The notes under the pieces were generated by a model, which saw only the letters and a program-made list of their open reading frames with translations, searched no databases and was not told the DNA's origin. A stretch of 59,248 bases of DNA from NCBI GenBank assembly GCA_000226015.1, contig JH154786.1, positions 67,456 through 126,703 on the forward strand, written 5' to 3'. Source of the DNA: Mnemiopsis leidyi (lineage: Eukaryota > Ctenophora > Tentaculata > Lobata > Bolinopsidae). The position numbers and the translations under genes were made by a program. Numbering within the stretch: the first letter of the stretch is position 1; each line of letters opens with the position of its first letter. Below, one piece after another: positions 1 to 12,386 of this stretch.

Positions 1-128
1 GGTCCCTGTTTCGACAGAGGAAATTTTCCCAAACACACTCTTCCACTCAATTTAGTAATTCAATTTTTAACTGCTACTCTTTGTCTTTTTATTATTTAAA
101 TCGGTTGCCTTGCCATATCCTGAAAATT

Positions 129-500
129 TTAGATGGATGCAAACTGACAGTTTAGAATATTATATAAATTGATTGTCATTGCAAATAATAAAATATATTG
201 TTTCATTAAAAAATATATTGTTTCATTATTAAGATTGTTCCTGGAGAGATGCTCATTAAGTCGTCTAAGAACCACCCGTTCAACAAGTTTTCCTAAGAAG
301 GTGAGATTTGACACTGGACGGAAGTTCTTCAAGATGTTAGGATCCATGGAATCACCTTTGAGAAGTGGAATTATATCGGCGAGCTTAACACCATCCATTG
401 AGCCTTGAGAGAGCGAAGCATTTACTAATGATACATTATTTTCTTTAAACTTTTTCTTCTCTGCTCTGATAATGGCTTGAGACAATGAAACCATTGCCAT
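129..500 (-). mobile_element. Non-LTR retrotransposon (LINE) reverse transcriptase fragment
   Basis: An open frame of 123 codons contains residues typical of the N-terminal part of a LINE reverse transcriptase: an ADIIPLLK block followed by NFRPVSNLTFLGKLVERV, the fingers region of CR1/jockey-like elements. The rest of the RT domain, including the catalytic YxDD region, and the endonuclease are absent, and the frame runs into AT-rich sequence containing an 18-bp direct duplication near 190-227. This is a short dead fragment inserted in intergenic DNA. The match is from recalled family sequence; the exact clade is not determined. Confidence 0.8.
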
Positions 501-1213
501 AAAATTTCCTACACAAATTTATGTGCTGAGTTCCAAATTCTTCACATGTTCATTTCATATTGATTTCAATTTCATATGGTCATGGCACAGGCGGAGACAG
601 ACGCTTCTGGTAGTGTCCGTCTCTGCAAATGTCCCACGATGAGCAAGTATTTGTTTGTTTTTTATGCAGTGTTGGAGTGTGAAACTCATTCTATCTTAGC
701 TTCAACAATTAACATATACATTTTGTATCACTCATAAATTTTAACACTTTTAATCACTTTATACATTTGTATCACTCGCTTCACTCAGAAAATATAGATA
801 TTAAAGCTAAATTTTAGGATACAACCCGCCTATAGCCAGCAAAGTTTTAACACTTTAACAACTCAAAGTTAAAATAGATAAATATTTGAGAAATTAGCAA
901 TAAAAATAATGATTAAACATGATTAATGATAATTATTTATTTGTTTGTGTGCATTGACATTACGCCAACATGCGTGTTTGCGAAGTACGTGCGCCTCGCG
1001 TCATCACGTCTGCATTCAACGCTGGGTCAACTAACACTCTTCACCAATTTACTGTTCGAGTGTGAGAATAAGATATATTTATGATTTGATTTATAAACTG
1101 CTGTACTAAATAAAATTTGTTGTTTTCTTGAAATTTGTCGTTTTCTTGCTGTCTTGCAAATATATTTTCAACTTCATTAATTTTACAAATCTTTTGAAAT
1201 TTAATGTTTTTAG
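501..1213. other. Intergenic, no gene seen
   Basis: AT-rich DNA between the LINE fragment and the first gene. I see no coding signal on either strand. A TTTTTAG at about 1206-1213 looks like a 3' splice site just before the first ATG of the next gene, so part of this stretch is probably a 5' untranslated exon and intron. Confidence 0.4.
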
Positions 1214-1214
1214 G

Positions 1215-3721
1215 ATGGCCTCTGTTTGTGGAATAAAAAGATGCACAGGAGATGTATCCCCTTCTACTGGAAAAAGACATTGTGATTACAAACCATGCCC
1301 TGGTAACTACTTTTGTTTTTCCTTATATCAATAAGATGGTTTTGAAAAAACTATGTTTTCATAAGTGTTAAAATTTATGATTTCCCTTCAGAATTCAGCC
1401 AAGCTTATCAAGTAGAATCTCAGCCAGTTGACAATGAAGACCCTAAACAGTGTATCCAAGGTATGAACAAAATCTTATTGGATAATCTTGTATCATCTTT
1501 GGCTGTATAGTGTATAATGCTATCAGACAACAATGTTGACCATCCATTCTCATTATTCACCCTTTATGAAATTTATCATTGACCTAACCTAAATTTCATT
1601 GGACCATGTCAATTTAAAAAAAAACTTAACTATGAAATTTTGAGTAGCTTTACATATCAATAGGATCAATTTAAGTTTTTGTTGCTGTGTATGCAATCTC
1701 AAATTTACCCTAACCCTTTGTGGTAAACTGAATTGGATAACGTAACATAACTTTGATGACACTTGAACTAATAACCAAATATCATGCCTTTCACCAAATC
1801 AAAAATGCTCTGTTGTATTTATGCAATGAAAATTTCTATTAATCATTTCCAAGAATATCAATGATAAAGTTCAAAAGGTAAAATTAAATTGTATGTTACT
1901 TGTAAATGGTTGGTCTTTCTAAGTAGGGATTGATAAGCATTCAGCATTTTTGCCTGCTATCATAACCAATATTGTTGTTTCTAGTAAACCATAACCATTA
2001 ACATAAACTAATTCTCTCTTTGCACTGAGCTATACTGTGTTTCTTGGTGGCAAAAAAGTTTTATGAATTTCATGTTAGGAATTATGAGTAGTGGCACCTT
2101 ACTTACCTGTAAAGTTAAATATTATCACTTGACAATCGCCTCACCATCTTAGGCTCTACTGCAAAAAATATCAAAAAATATTAGTTAAAATAAAATTGAC
2201 AGTATTACTTAATCTGAGGAGTGAGGCTTAATAGCAAATAAAATCATGATTAGTCACTGTTGTCATCCCCTCTGTGTACATTTACTTCTCATACCATATA
2301 TTCATGATTTATGTGTACATTTGCATTGATGGAGTTGATCCGATACTAACTCTGTGAACACAAACTCCCTTAGTCAAATTGAACTATATATGCGGGGAGT
2401 GAAGAGCTTGGCTCCAGGAAAAGTTGACATACTGATTGAGTTAACCTGTTGGTAAAGCACAAGTATGTCGCAGTGCACTGTGCAGTGATCTAGGTACTTA
2501 GTCCTAGATTTAGTGGACTCATTTAGATATTGGGATACATTTGTATTTATTCTGGTGTGGTAAAACAGTTATATGAGTTGTCACGTGTACAGATAATTTG
2601 AAATATTGCATGAGCTCTTGACCAGAGATTTAAGTCTATTGAAGTCTATCAATATTAAGTCTGTCTCATCTGAGGATGTGCTATCCTTTCCTGATAAGCT
2701 ATTTTCTATGAAATCGTTGGTCAAGTGCTTGTTGTGAATATTGATGCTCATTAAACTAGCCCATTCATCTGCATTCAAGTTTTATTTAGACTTTTCACTT
2801 GTGCACTTTCCTTATTCTTCTAAAATATGTTAATGACATATCCTTATTTTCTAGCAAGGAGGCTAGATCATTAAAAGTTTTTAAATCTTATGTTTTACCA
2901 TTGAAATTTTCAAATTAAAGAGTTTAGTGCCGAAATGTATACTTCTTAACAGGAAATCGAGATCTGCAAGCCATACATACCGGATTTAAGGCGATGAACA
3001 CCCTACATTGTAGTAATTTGCCTGGTAATTAATCAATTGGTGTGTATTTGCAATCTACATGAAGTGCTCAAACTGATGCAAAATATGCTATTGACAATTA
3101 TAATTGTCAATGTTATGAACAAAATTATCACAGAATCACTTGAATACCTAGTACGGTGGTTTCAATAAAAATGGCTGGTAGCTATTCTAACTGCAGTCTT
3201 GCAACGAATGTGTAATAGGCTGTTACGATTTCTAGTACTGTGACTAGATTGGAATAATTTGAGCATCTGTCATGATTTAATGGCTTGCAGTTCTCATGTA
3301 ATAACTATTAACTTTTTCATTGGGAAGTAACCTCCTAGTAGTAATAGTGTAAAACATTGTTTCTAATTCGTATAGTTGTCAAATTAAAATCATAATTATA
3401 TTAATTTTTTGTTAGCAATGTTTTACAAGTATCTTGTTAATATCAAGTATGATATTCCTATCGAACATACATAACATAAGAGTTTCACCCAACCCTCAAC
3501 ACACCCTAATCCAAGTAACTTCAGGTGACGAAGAACAAGCTATGGAAGTGGAAGTGCCACTTCCCCCCAAGTCCCCTCCCAAGACTCGTGTCTACACCTC
3601 CATGCCGGGAAACAATGCTCACGGACCCAGATACATCTCTGCTCCTTACGTTGCTAACTGTAGTGCGTGTAGTAACGGTGCCTCTGGACACATTAACCAT
3701 GGCTCGTACACTATTTCTTAG
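1215..3721 (+). CDS. Unrecognised four-exon protein, 141 residues
   Basis: Exons 1215-1302, 1392-1460, 2953-3024 and 3525-3721 join to 426 nt with GT-AG borders, and all three introns are in phase 1. The protein starts MASVCGIKRCTG, is cysteine-rich at the N-terminus (CGIKRC, HCDYKPC), has a proline/lysine-rich middle (PLPPKSPPKTRVY) and ends with CSACSNGASG and GSYTIS before TAG. No signal peptide or membrane segment is seen. I do not recognise the family. The start was chosen because the ATG directly follows a good 3' splice site and its frame continues through every junction. The uniform phase 1 and four compatible junctions support a real gene, but no homology does. Confidence 0.6.
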
Positions 3722-4542
3722 AGATGGTGTGATTGGAGATAGTTGAAGGTTTGATAAGACAGTTTTAATTGTGATGATGAACTGAGAGCACAGATCAAGC
3801 AGATTATTTCAATGTTTGTTGGGTAAAAAAAGCTTGCTGGGTACGCTATGCTGTGTATAATAATAGTCCTATATTCCTATATCGTGAAAAATAGAAATCT
3901 TGATTAGCTGTTTTACATGGTTCTATTTATTAAAATACTGTTAAGTCAGAATATGACTTATAGATAGTGGTAATTGAACTGTTTTTTTCTTGAAATGCTT
4001 GTTACTCACGAGAAAAGTTGATTTGTTCTAATGCCTGCTTAGAAGGAAGTGAAAACCGTTTAACTGTTACTGTTATATTTTCATTTTTCGTCAACAGAAG
4101 CATATCCTTTGCTTTAAATCCCCCTATTATATTATTACTGATTTTTGAAAACGTAAGTCGTGACTGATTTTGGAATGTGTCATCAGTGGTGATTCAATAA
4201 TGTTTAATTCCGTTTTATTTATACCGTTTTATCAATCTGTTTATTTGTGAAAAAAACTTGAATATGACCTTATTTATACTCAGACGATTTCTCCTTTTCA
4301 TGTATATCATATGCTTTATTTAATCATTATTTTACCAACGATATCGAGTTTTATTCCCTATCATTATATTATTGTCAATGAAAAATTGTTTGTTATCAAT
4401 TGCAGCCAAAACAAATTTAGCTGATTAACAGTTTGAAACTTTCTGGAAGGCTACATAAAAGCGCTACTATATGCTAACATACCTCCCCTTTTAAGGTCTG
4501 ATGCAATTATAGTTACAAGAAAAGAAGCACAATTATAACAAA
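3722..4542. other. Intergenic, 3'/5' untranslated sequence
   Basis: AT-rich, without a supported coding region. It probably holds the 3' untranslated region of the upstream gene and the promoter and 5' leader of the synaptobrevin gene. Confidence 0.4.
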
Positions 4543-4842
4543 ATGTCGGGTGGATATCAAGTAAACGATACACAGAACCAAGTGGATGAGGTCATGGGGA
4601 TTATGCGCAATAACATCGACAAGGTTCTCGAGCGTGACACCAAAATCCAGAACCTAAACGAGCGCTCTGACGCGTTGCAGGTCGGCGCGCACCAGTTCCA
4701 GCAGACTGGCCAGCAGCTCAAGAGGAAGATGTGGTGGAAGAATGTCAAGTTCATGATTATTATCGGGGTGGTGGTCGTTGTCATTGTGGGAATACTTATT
4801 GGAATTATAGTTAGTCAGACCAAAAAGAAAAAGTCCAACTAG
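4543..4842 (+). CDS. VAMP/synaptobrevin (R-SNARE), intronless
   Basis: A 99-residue tail-anchored vesicle SNARE. Residues about 8-66 form the SNARE helix; VDEVMGIMRNNIDKVLERD places the ionic-layer arginine at residue 31, followed by the conserved LNERSDALQ segment. The juxtamembrane LKRKMWWKN (59-67) is the classic synaptobrevin motif, and residues 69-90 are the transmembrane anchor. Synaptobrevins pair with Q-SNAREs to drive fusion of secretory or endosomal vesicles. The N-terminal extension before the SNARE helix is very short, as in VAMP3-like members. After the anchor there is an unusual basic tail, TKKKKSN, which would face the lumen or outside. The ORF is complete in one exon, whereas animal synaptobrevin genes normally have several introns, so a retrocopy is possible. 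Confidence 0.95.
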   Translation: MSGGYQVNDTQNQVDEVMGIMRNNIDKVLERDTKIQNLNERSDALQVGAHQFQQTGQQLKRKMWWKNVKFMIIIGVVVVVIVGILIGIIVSQTKKKKSN

Positions 4843-5913
4843 ACAGCCAGAAACGCCTTGACGTATCCGTGAGAAATGGACTCAGTTTCGTTATTTTGCA
4901 TGTTAGATCTCCACACTACACATAAACTCATTCAGTCTCTCGTTTCTAGATAAAGCTAGCTATCGGAATGGTTGATATTTGATTATTAGTTAATTTGTAA
5001 ACAATTTCCTGAAATGGCCCAACTTTAGACTGGCCTGATTTTTTCACTTGAGCTGTACATATTTGTTTTGTACCAAAGGCATGGTTTTCAAACAGAGTGT
5101 TTCAATGCTCTGCCAGATACAGTATTCATATTCATGAACCTCTTAAGATTAAATCGTTTTGCAGAAGTTCTGCCACACAGTTTCCTTCAGTCTCTACTTT
5201 TGGAATGTTTCTCTCAAGAGTAATTTTCATGTGATGCTTTCTGTTTGGAATTGATCAAAATATATATCTTCATGTTTGACGTAGTTATTGTTTTAGTGTT
5301 TATTTTGTTGATAAGACTTGATGTAATGTTCTGTGTTTTGATTAAAACAAGGTTTAAAATTTCAGAGTGCGTGCCATAAAATTTTAAGGGTTAATCATAT
5401 TTCCTAGCGCATTTTTAGATATAAACTAAAAGTTTTAGAAGTTTAAGTAGCAGTCGAAGCAGGACCTTCGCATACATTTTATCACAACTTTACGCTACTG
5501 CAGTTCAAATTATCATCTTTACAAGGAATTCGAACAAATGATGTAAGTAGTTCAAGTGTCATGTTTGATTATTTGAATTTTGAACTTGATTGAGTATTTT
5601 CAGTAAATTCTCAAGTAGCGTGTAAAAGTTTTGTTATCAGATCATCCTAATTTCATTGTTTTTGTCCAATTACAGTAGGTAGATAGCTATGGCACTAACT
5701 TTAATGTTGTGCAGTAAATATCGATCTTGCAATGAAACAATCTGTTTTACTGATCTTCATCTTTCTTCAGTTTGTGTCGTATTTCCCTTCTGGTATTTGC
5801 TGCTTACCTTTTGAACTCTAAAAAATACACTTTGATACTGCTATTTCAACCTGTTTCCGATCCCTGCTGATAACTTAAACTTTATGTAACAGCTGTAGCA
5901 GATACATTATAAC
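4843..5913. other. Intergenic, no gene seen
   Basis: AT-rich stretch after the synaptobrevin stop codon. It presumably includes that gene's 3' untranslated region and the promoter of the NCOA5-like gene. No repeats or coding signal stand out. Confidence 0.4.
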
Positions 5914-8900
5914 ATGGACAATAGGCTGGAGAGATTTGTAAAGAGTACAAACCTGACTGGTTTGGGCAGTAGTCCTGGCCTGGGTAAGTACGTGTACAAG
6001 ATCTCAAACCTATGTCACCTATGTCCAGCTGATTTCATGTACATGTACAAGATTTCAAGTACTTGTACAAGATCTCTAATTTACTTGGTCATATATTTAC
6101 GTATCGATCATAAATTGTGCATTAGAAAACAGTACAGCTATATTGGCCTTTAAGATATTCCGTTGTGCTGTACACCAGTGTTAACAATAAAACAAATTCC
6201 AAGTTCCTGAAAAGGAAGAAAAGATCCACGACATATTGATGGTGAAACCTAAGAACGGTTTCTGGACAGTTGGGAAGCTAAATGGGAAGAGCAAAGACTC
6301 TCCAGAAGCGATAAATTCCCGGCTGTTTGTTGGGAATCTTCCCGCTGCTGGCGTGCCACTGTCCAAGTTTACTGAGGCCTTCGCCAAGTATGGAACTGTC
6401 CTGGATGCCAGCCTCCATAATCGGTATGGCTGGCGGGAGTTTTTTTGGTGTAAACATACAAGTGACTTCTAGCTTTATTACACGCTAAAATAACTATTTT
6501 TAGGTTAAGCTTAGAGCTTAGAAATTATTACTACACTAGAAACCAAAAGTCAAAATTATTTTGAGATCTACTAATGAAAAAGTACAGTTGATTATAACTT
6601 ATCTATTTCCCACGAAGGTTTGGGTTTATCCAATACGACTGTGCAGAAGTAGCAAGACGTGCATCAGAGGAAATGTGCGGGTTTCTGTTGGAGGGTTCAC
6701 GTATCGATGTTAACGTAGCTAGTGAGCGGCGGAAGAAAAGAAACCCGGGAGAAATCCTGGAGTCTGTCCGGAAAATACCTAGGTGAGAGAGAGATTTAGA
6801 AACTTGTTGGAGTTAAACAGTTCATATTTAGTGCTACAGCAGGAAATTTTTGGTTTCTGATGATTATCTTATAGCTTTAACTTCGTTCAAATATACAAAA
6901 CAACGGAGTTTATCTTTCAGAAAGCAGGTATCAGATGCGTTGATAATTATCTGTAACCGCGACATCAGAAGTTACAGCGACGCTATAATCCACCGACTTA
7001 AAGAACTTACTATCGTACGTTTATATCGACATTCATAGTCATATCTCGATTCTCGTGATTTGGAATTGACTTCTTGTAACCCTTATCAAAATACAGAAAC
7101 AGAAATTCCACGTAAATCTAGAACTATGTTGTATCTTCCCAATATCTCAATATCGCATCCATCTCACAAATTGATTCTATACGTCACTAACAATACCTTG
7201 TGATATGACCCCCGTGAGCATAGTGGAAATAAACCTTACTGGAGGTACTGACAGGACCCGAAAATTGAAAATCCTAACCGAAATTTTCGGTTTGAAAAGA
7301 AATTTGGGCTAGAAGAATATTGAAAATGTCATATATTTCAGCAAATTTATTTGTCTTGCAAAAATTTTCGGTTTGAAAAAATTTCGGGGAGAAATGTTGT
7401 GAATTGGATATGAGACTATCAAATTCGGATTCCTCGCCAAATTTTACGTCAAAATACTGGTCTAACTTTTTTTCTTAGGTCAAAGTTGAAAACTTCCATT
7501 TTGGGGCCTTATAAGGGGTCACTTGTTAAGGGGTCACGTGATCATTTTTTGGATATGAGACTATCAAATTCGGATTACTCGTCAAATTTTACGTCGAAAT
7601 ACTGGTCTTACTTTTCTTCTAGCTCAAAGTTGAAAATTTCCATTTTGGGCCTTATAAGGGGTCACTTAAAGGGGTCACGTGTCACACTAGGGGGTGGAAA
7701 CTTTTTTTTCTTTGAAGCCGGACTAAAATTTGACGAAAAATCGATTGAGAATAGTCTCGAGGTTCAAAAATTTTTGGTTCAGTGTCTTTTCTGGGGTGGT
7801 TGCCACCACCCTAAAATACTAGACTCTCGTAGTCATATGTAAATAGCGGTACATCTGAGTTTGGTAGGTCAATCTGGTTTTTCAATTTCTGAATGGTTAA
7901 ATACTGTGGTTATAAATCTTTCAGTATCTGTATCTGCTTTATTAAGAACTGCTTGATTGCAACCAAAAATATCGAGGCCCTTGAAATCTTACTGTTAATT
8001 AGTGGCAGTTTTCAAGCAGCTCGGCGATTGCACCAGTTACTCAATGCAAGCGAGGCGGCGAAGCCGCCGAGCGGGTTACATTTTACAAAATTCTGACCGA
8101 AATTTTGCCCTGCTAAATAGCTCAGTACCCGAAAAAAGTATTTTTCTTCATCTATGCCCGTGAGACTAACAGTTTGATCTGATCCCCAGGGGTTCCTAGA
8201 GTCAAAGGTTCCCAATAACCGGTTCTATCTGCAGGTGTGCGACAGTTTCTTCTGGACAGAAAACATGCCCCTACATCAGATAATATCCGATATCACTAAG
8301 GACGGAGTTCTGTATGCTGTTGTCCTCACGGAGGCTTCTGCGGCTGATAAAACTATCAACATTCACGTCCTACAGGGGAAGAATCCTAAAGGTGACATCC
8401 CCTTTTTTTCATGAAATTTAATCTTCTAAATTTCGAGAACAATGTAAAACAGAGGATATTTTGGATAAAATTACAGTCCAGTGCCCATGATATTTTGACA
8501 TTCAGCAGTTTTTAGTTTTACCCTCGAGTGAGACTGACCAGTTGTTTAGTATGCTACAGACTTGCAAATTTACATGTTTATAAAAACGTTTTGGTTTGTT
8601 TCAGACTTTCGGGACGTCCCGCTGAACGACGGGTTCGATCTTTTAGAAAGGGACTTTAAGAAAGCACAGGCTGCCAGGTCTCAAGTCCGTGAGTAATTTC
8701 TTTCTCTCAGTTTTAGTTTTTAACAATTTCTTTTGTTTAAATTAAGTTTATTTTACTGGTATCCCGACTGTCTTGCTTCAAGACGCTGAGAAATTTGAAT
8801 TTTAAAGAGTTACACAGAATCCGATGTTTACTAACCAATACTTGCCAATTATTACCAATACTTACCAATACTTACCAATACTTACCAATACTTACCAATA

Positions 8901-9363
8901 CTTACCAATACTTACCAATACTTACCAATACTTACCATTACTTACAAATACTAACTAACCAATACTTACGAACTTTCAGCTGGTTACTTATGAAGGTTCT
9001 GACTGGTGAGTCTCTACGTATCTTATTTTCAATTCTGTTATAAACCCATGAGTTTTTTAAATAGCTTCCTGAATGATGTCAAGCTTATTGCAGACGACTT
9101 CCTAGTTATTTCAGCGGAATTATATACAATACTTACAGAAATCTTACAACTTGGTCTTTTCTTGTTGTGCTTCTGAAAGAGTTTGAAGTACCAGTTTCCC
9201 AATTTTAACCCAGTTTCAAGTTTATCCGACGCCGCATCTAGAACAGAAGTAGAAGTAACGCTAAAATCTCTGTTTATTTCCCTCTGCAGTCACGGCTCAT
9301 CTCTCACGAGCCGGTAATTTGCCGCATCAGATGAAGGAACGTATTGTTGTTTACTTTTTGTAG
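5914..9363 (+). CDS. RRM-containing NCOA5-like protein
   Basis: Seven exons: 5914-5983, 6204-6423, 6618-6782, 6921-7014, 8235-8391, 8605-8688 and 9290-9363 (864 nt, 287 residues). An RNA recognition motif lies at about 62-132, with RNP2 LFVGNL (64-69) and RNP1 RFGFIQYD (97-104). The following segment, from QVSDALIIICNRD through MPLHQIISDITKDGVLYAVVL to FDLLERDFKKA, aligns well with the anticodon-binding-like region of nuclear receptor coactivator 5 (SVIVVNKQ, SLSQALEDVSRGG, NYERYK in human). The last exon ends LSRAGNLPHQMKERIVVYFL, resembling the short NCOA5 helix LLADNRYLTAEETDKIINYL. Likely a nuclear RNA-binding transcription cofactor. It lacks the arginine-rich N-terminus of the human protein. 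All splice phases agree; the start is the first ATG of an in-frame short exon. Confidence 0.85.
7390..7822 (+). repeat. Dispersed repeat copy 1 (in an intron of the NCOA5-like gene)
   Basis: Two tandem blocks of about 145 bp share CATTTTGGGGCCTTATAAGG, the GGGGTCACGTGATCA box and a CTATCAAATTCGGATT segment. They are followed by a block of about 160 bp containing TGACGAAAAATCGATTGAGA and TTTTCTGGGGTGGTTGCCAC. The same blocks recur at 50360-51090. No coding capacity is seen, so this is a non-autonomous or satellite-like repeat family. Confidence 0.85.
8831..8969 (+). repeat. 10-bp tandem repeat
   Basis: At least eight near-perfect copies of CTTACCAATA, with degenerate copies on both sides, in the last intron of the NCOA5-like gene. 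The apparent reading frames across it are periodic only. Confidence 0.95.
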
Positions 9364-9449
9364 TTTTGACGTACCAGCAATCTTCTTGTTGAGGCTTCTT
9401 TAATTTGTCTGACACGACTGAGGAGTAAGGTCTCAGAGTTTCATTGATT

Positions 9450-9555
9450 GGATATTTGCCCAGTTTCAAATAGTTGGATATTTGCCAAGTCTTAAATAGT
9501 TGGATATTTGCCAAGTTTCAAATATTTGGATATTTGCCAAGTTTCAAATAGTTGA
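9450..9555 (+). repeat. 26-bp minisatellite, four copies
   Basis: Four copies of a unit beginning GGATATTTGCCAAGTTTCAA, just downstream of the NCOA5-like gene's stop codon. Confidence 0.9.
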
Positions 9556-9952
9556 ATTGTTTACCCACACTTGCTAACTAAGTCATGTGAGATAACGGAC
9601 TGTTGTAGGAGTTTAAAGGTATTCGTACCTCCCTAATGATGTACCTCAGCATTGCTAGTGTATGTTCCTAAGACATGGTGTTCGAACTGTATACACTTGT
9701 TTGTCTCACTTTCCTTTAGAGTTGTAATTGTTCAGAGTCACCTGATAAATATAGAGGACTTGTTATAAACATAGAGGTAACGGTACTTAGCTTTACATAC
9801 ATCTGGGTTTACACACAAGGTGATATCGTCTTTCTTGAAACTCCATAGTACTCTCTGATCTAATGGCTTTGTCCAGTTCTGCTCTTCACACAGTATATTT
9901 CATGCAGCTACTGTTTACCCGTGTTGCATCAATTCATCTCATTGTGTCCCTT

Positions 9953-10220
9953 CTGCATAATCAAAGTTGTTTCTATACAAATGGGGTGAATATGTTCAAG
10001 TTTTTTCGGCATAATCAAAGTTGTTTCTATACAAATCGGGTGAATATGTTCAAGTTTTTTCTGCATAATCAAAGTTGTTTCTATACAAATCGGGTGAATA
10101 TGTACAAGTTTTTCTGCATAATCAAAGTTGTTTCGATACACATCAGGTAAATATGTACAAGTTTTTCTGCACATTCGAAGTTGTTTCTATACAAATGGGG
10201 TGAATTTGTACAAGTTTTTC
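9953..10220 (+). repeat. 53-54 bp minisatellite, five copies
   Basis: Five tandem copies marked by GCATAATCAAAGTTGTTTC, starting at 9955, 10009, 10063, 10116 and (diverged) 10169. Both strands show open frames with the same period, so neither is taken as a gene. Confidence 0.95.
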
Positions 10221-10474
10221 GACCAGTGTATTTTAAGGATTTCTACATGAGAATGGCTCCCCATCACATTAACTATGTACCTTACAATGGTCGCGGTGAA
10301 GTTGTTGACTTACATAACTGATAGAACTTTCCACCCTAAAGTATCTATTCGAACACACATTCGCTTTTGTGTTATGAGATCACTGGGTTAGGACTACACA
10401 AGTATTTTCACACCTATTTAAAACTTCTGAAAATTGAAATTTAGGTTTCCAACTTCCCAAGTTCAACCCTTTTG

Positions 10475-10550
10475 AACGTCAGTAACGTTAGTAACGTTAG
10501 AAACGTTAGTAACGTAAGTAACGTTAGAAACGTTAGTTACGATAGTTACG
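10475..10550 (+). repeat. Short AACGTTAG-type tandem repeat
   Basis: Irregular copies of a GTAACGTTAG-like unit, about eight in total. Confidence 0.8.
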
Positions 10551-12291
10551 TCAACATGACAATGTTACATTAAAATGAGCACCATAACAACAACACCTCC
10601 TTATGATACCGCTACTACAGATTATACGGGTCTGACCAGGGCAGTGTAATAACGCTAGTGCGGGAATCAGTGCAATAATCCTATTGTTAGAGGCTCCAGC
10701 AGTACCCGACTGTACAATGTACAGTATTGTACAGTGTACACTGATACATTTGTACACGTGATACGGCGGCTAATGATGGGGTGCTGTCTGGATGATTGAA
10801 TTGGCGATCTTATGTGATGTAGTGTAATGCAGCTTGGTAATGCATGCATACATAGCACATAGTACATACATTCTTAATCCAATACAAAGTACCTACATAC
10901 TACACTAGTAATGCATACATACATAGTCATAGTACCTACATACATGCATAGTATTTGTGCATACATACTTCACTGGTACTGTTTAAATACATACACTCGA
11001 TTGAAGCATGTTATGACTGTCAAGGTGTCAATGTTACCTAATGTAGTTTTGGTTGTCTATTTTACTCCTTTATAAAACTCTCTGAGACATGACCTTGATC
11101 TAATTATACCAGTGTTAATGTTGCGTTATGCATGAAACCTTCTCATTCAATACAAATATCATAATTTAATATTTATCTGTTGTTCAACACCCTCACATAC
11201 AATGGCCAAAGTTTTCCCTCTTTGTTATTGAAAACCCGTGACTTGATAGAGTGATGAATGGCAACCTCAGAACTGTCGAGAAATTTCTTGGTTTTTTACT
11301 TAGTAAAACCCTGCTGCTATCCCTTACTTAATTCGATTACTAATTACTTTATCTTCCATTGGTCTGTAATGTAAATTGCTATTTTATCTTCAACTCAAGG
11401 CCTCCAAGAATGCCTTATTTTCAACTTCTTTCAACAAATGATGCATAAGTGAAAACTGTGTTTGTTCATAGGTTTATAGGTTTATAGGTTTTTACTTTGT
11501 TTCTAGTTCGTTTCTGTAACGGTCAGTTTTTAGCGATGTTCTCTTGGTCTACATGATAGACATGTCTGCAGTTTTCTATTTTGTCTCCAGTATATTTTCT
11601 TACACCTCCTTCCTGAAGTTCAGAGGATACATCGTTTAAATAACAACAAGTAATAAGGATATACTGTCTTGTACTTACACGGTAGCTCTATACACACACA
11701 CAAACACACAGACACACTCTCAAATCATTGTACACAAATATCTTGAGGTGTGAAGTCCACCCACACTCTTACTTTGGCAAACTTACTTTGTCAAACCTTT
11801 TCGACTTTCAAGGACAACTTCTGCTTTCCAAAAAAGTAAGTTCCACTGTTAAGTTTATAGTCCTACAGTACACTGTAATTCTTTGCAGGATAACTTGACT
11901 CAAAATGTCAGATGGGACAGCCAACAGTCGCTGCAATCCCTCAACGAAACACATGGACACAGAACAAAATTGTTTTGTTTATGTTCTTAATTAAGTATTG
12001 TGTTTATTCTTTATTTCTATTATAACCTCTGCAGCTTCATACTTTCTTTGATCTATTTAGTTGATCAAGGTATGCTGAATATACATACGTTCTTTATGCT
12101 CACTTATTGGAATGTTCAGGACAACAGCAAGCACCAATATCAATGCTGCAATGTTTTATCAGTTTCATGTGTTCATCTACATTTATTTCTCCTGATTATT
12201 TGACACATTTTTACAATATCATTTTTTTGTAAGACAAAAAATTAAAGCGAAGCGCGAACTAAATTTAATATTGCGACAAACTCACAAATAC

Positions 12292-12299
12292 TGACGTCA
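12292..12299. promoter_or_regulatory. Perfect CRE palindrome near the PLEKHM/DEF8-like start
   Basis: TGACGTCA lies about 90 bp upstream of the first coding ATG of the RUN-domain gene (12387). This is the palindromic CREB/ATF site and its position fits a proximal promoter. Function is inferred from sequence and position only. Confidence 0.35.
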
Positions 12300-12386
12300 G
12301 TAATTGTCAAACTTTGAATAATCGACCTGTGATTTATTCGCTAGAATGGCTCGCTAAGAAACAATTATGGCAAAGTTCACCACTTA

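Larger units (their letters stand above)
9364..12386. other. Repeat-rich intergenic region
   Basis: No gene is supported. It contains minisatellites (9450-9555, 9953-10220, 10475-10550), ACAT-rich stretches around 10845-10990, a short CA run near 11690-11715, and the likely promoter of the PLEKHM/DEF8-like gene at the right end. Predicted short ORFs here follow the repeat periods. Confidence 0.5.

Noticed and set aside
9863-10174. Open frames on both strands with repeated FFxHNQSCFYTN / ICIETTLIM units
   Set aside because: They follow a 53-54 bp minisatellite whose period is nearly a multiple of three; no splice signals or homology.
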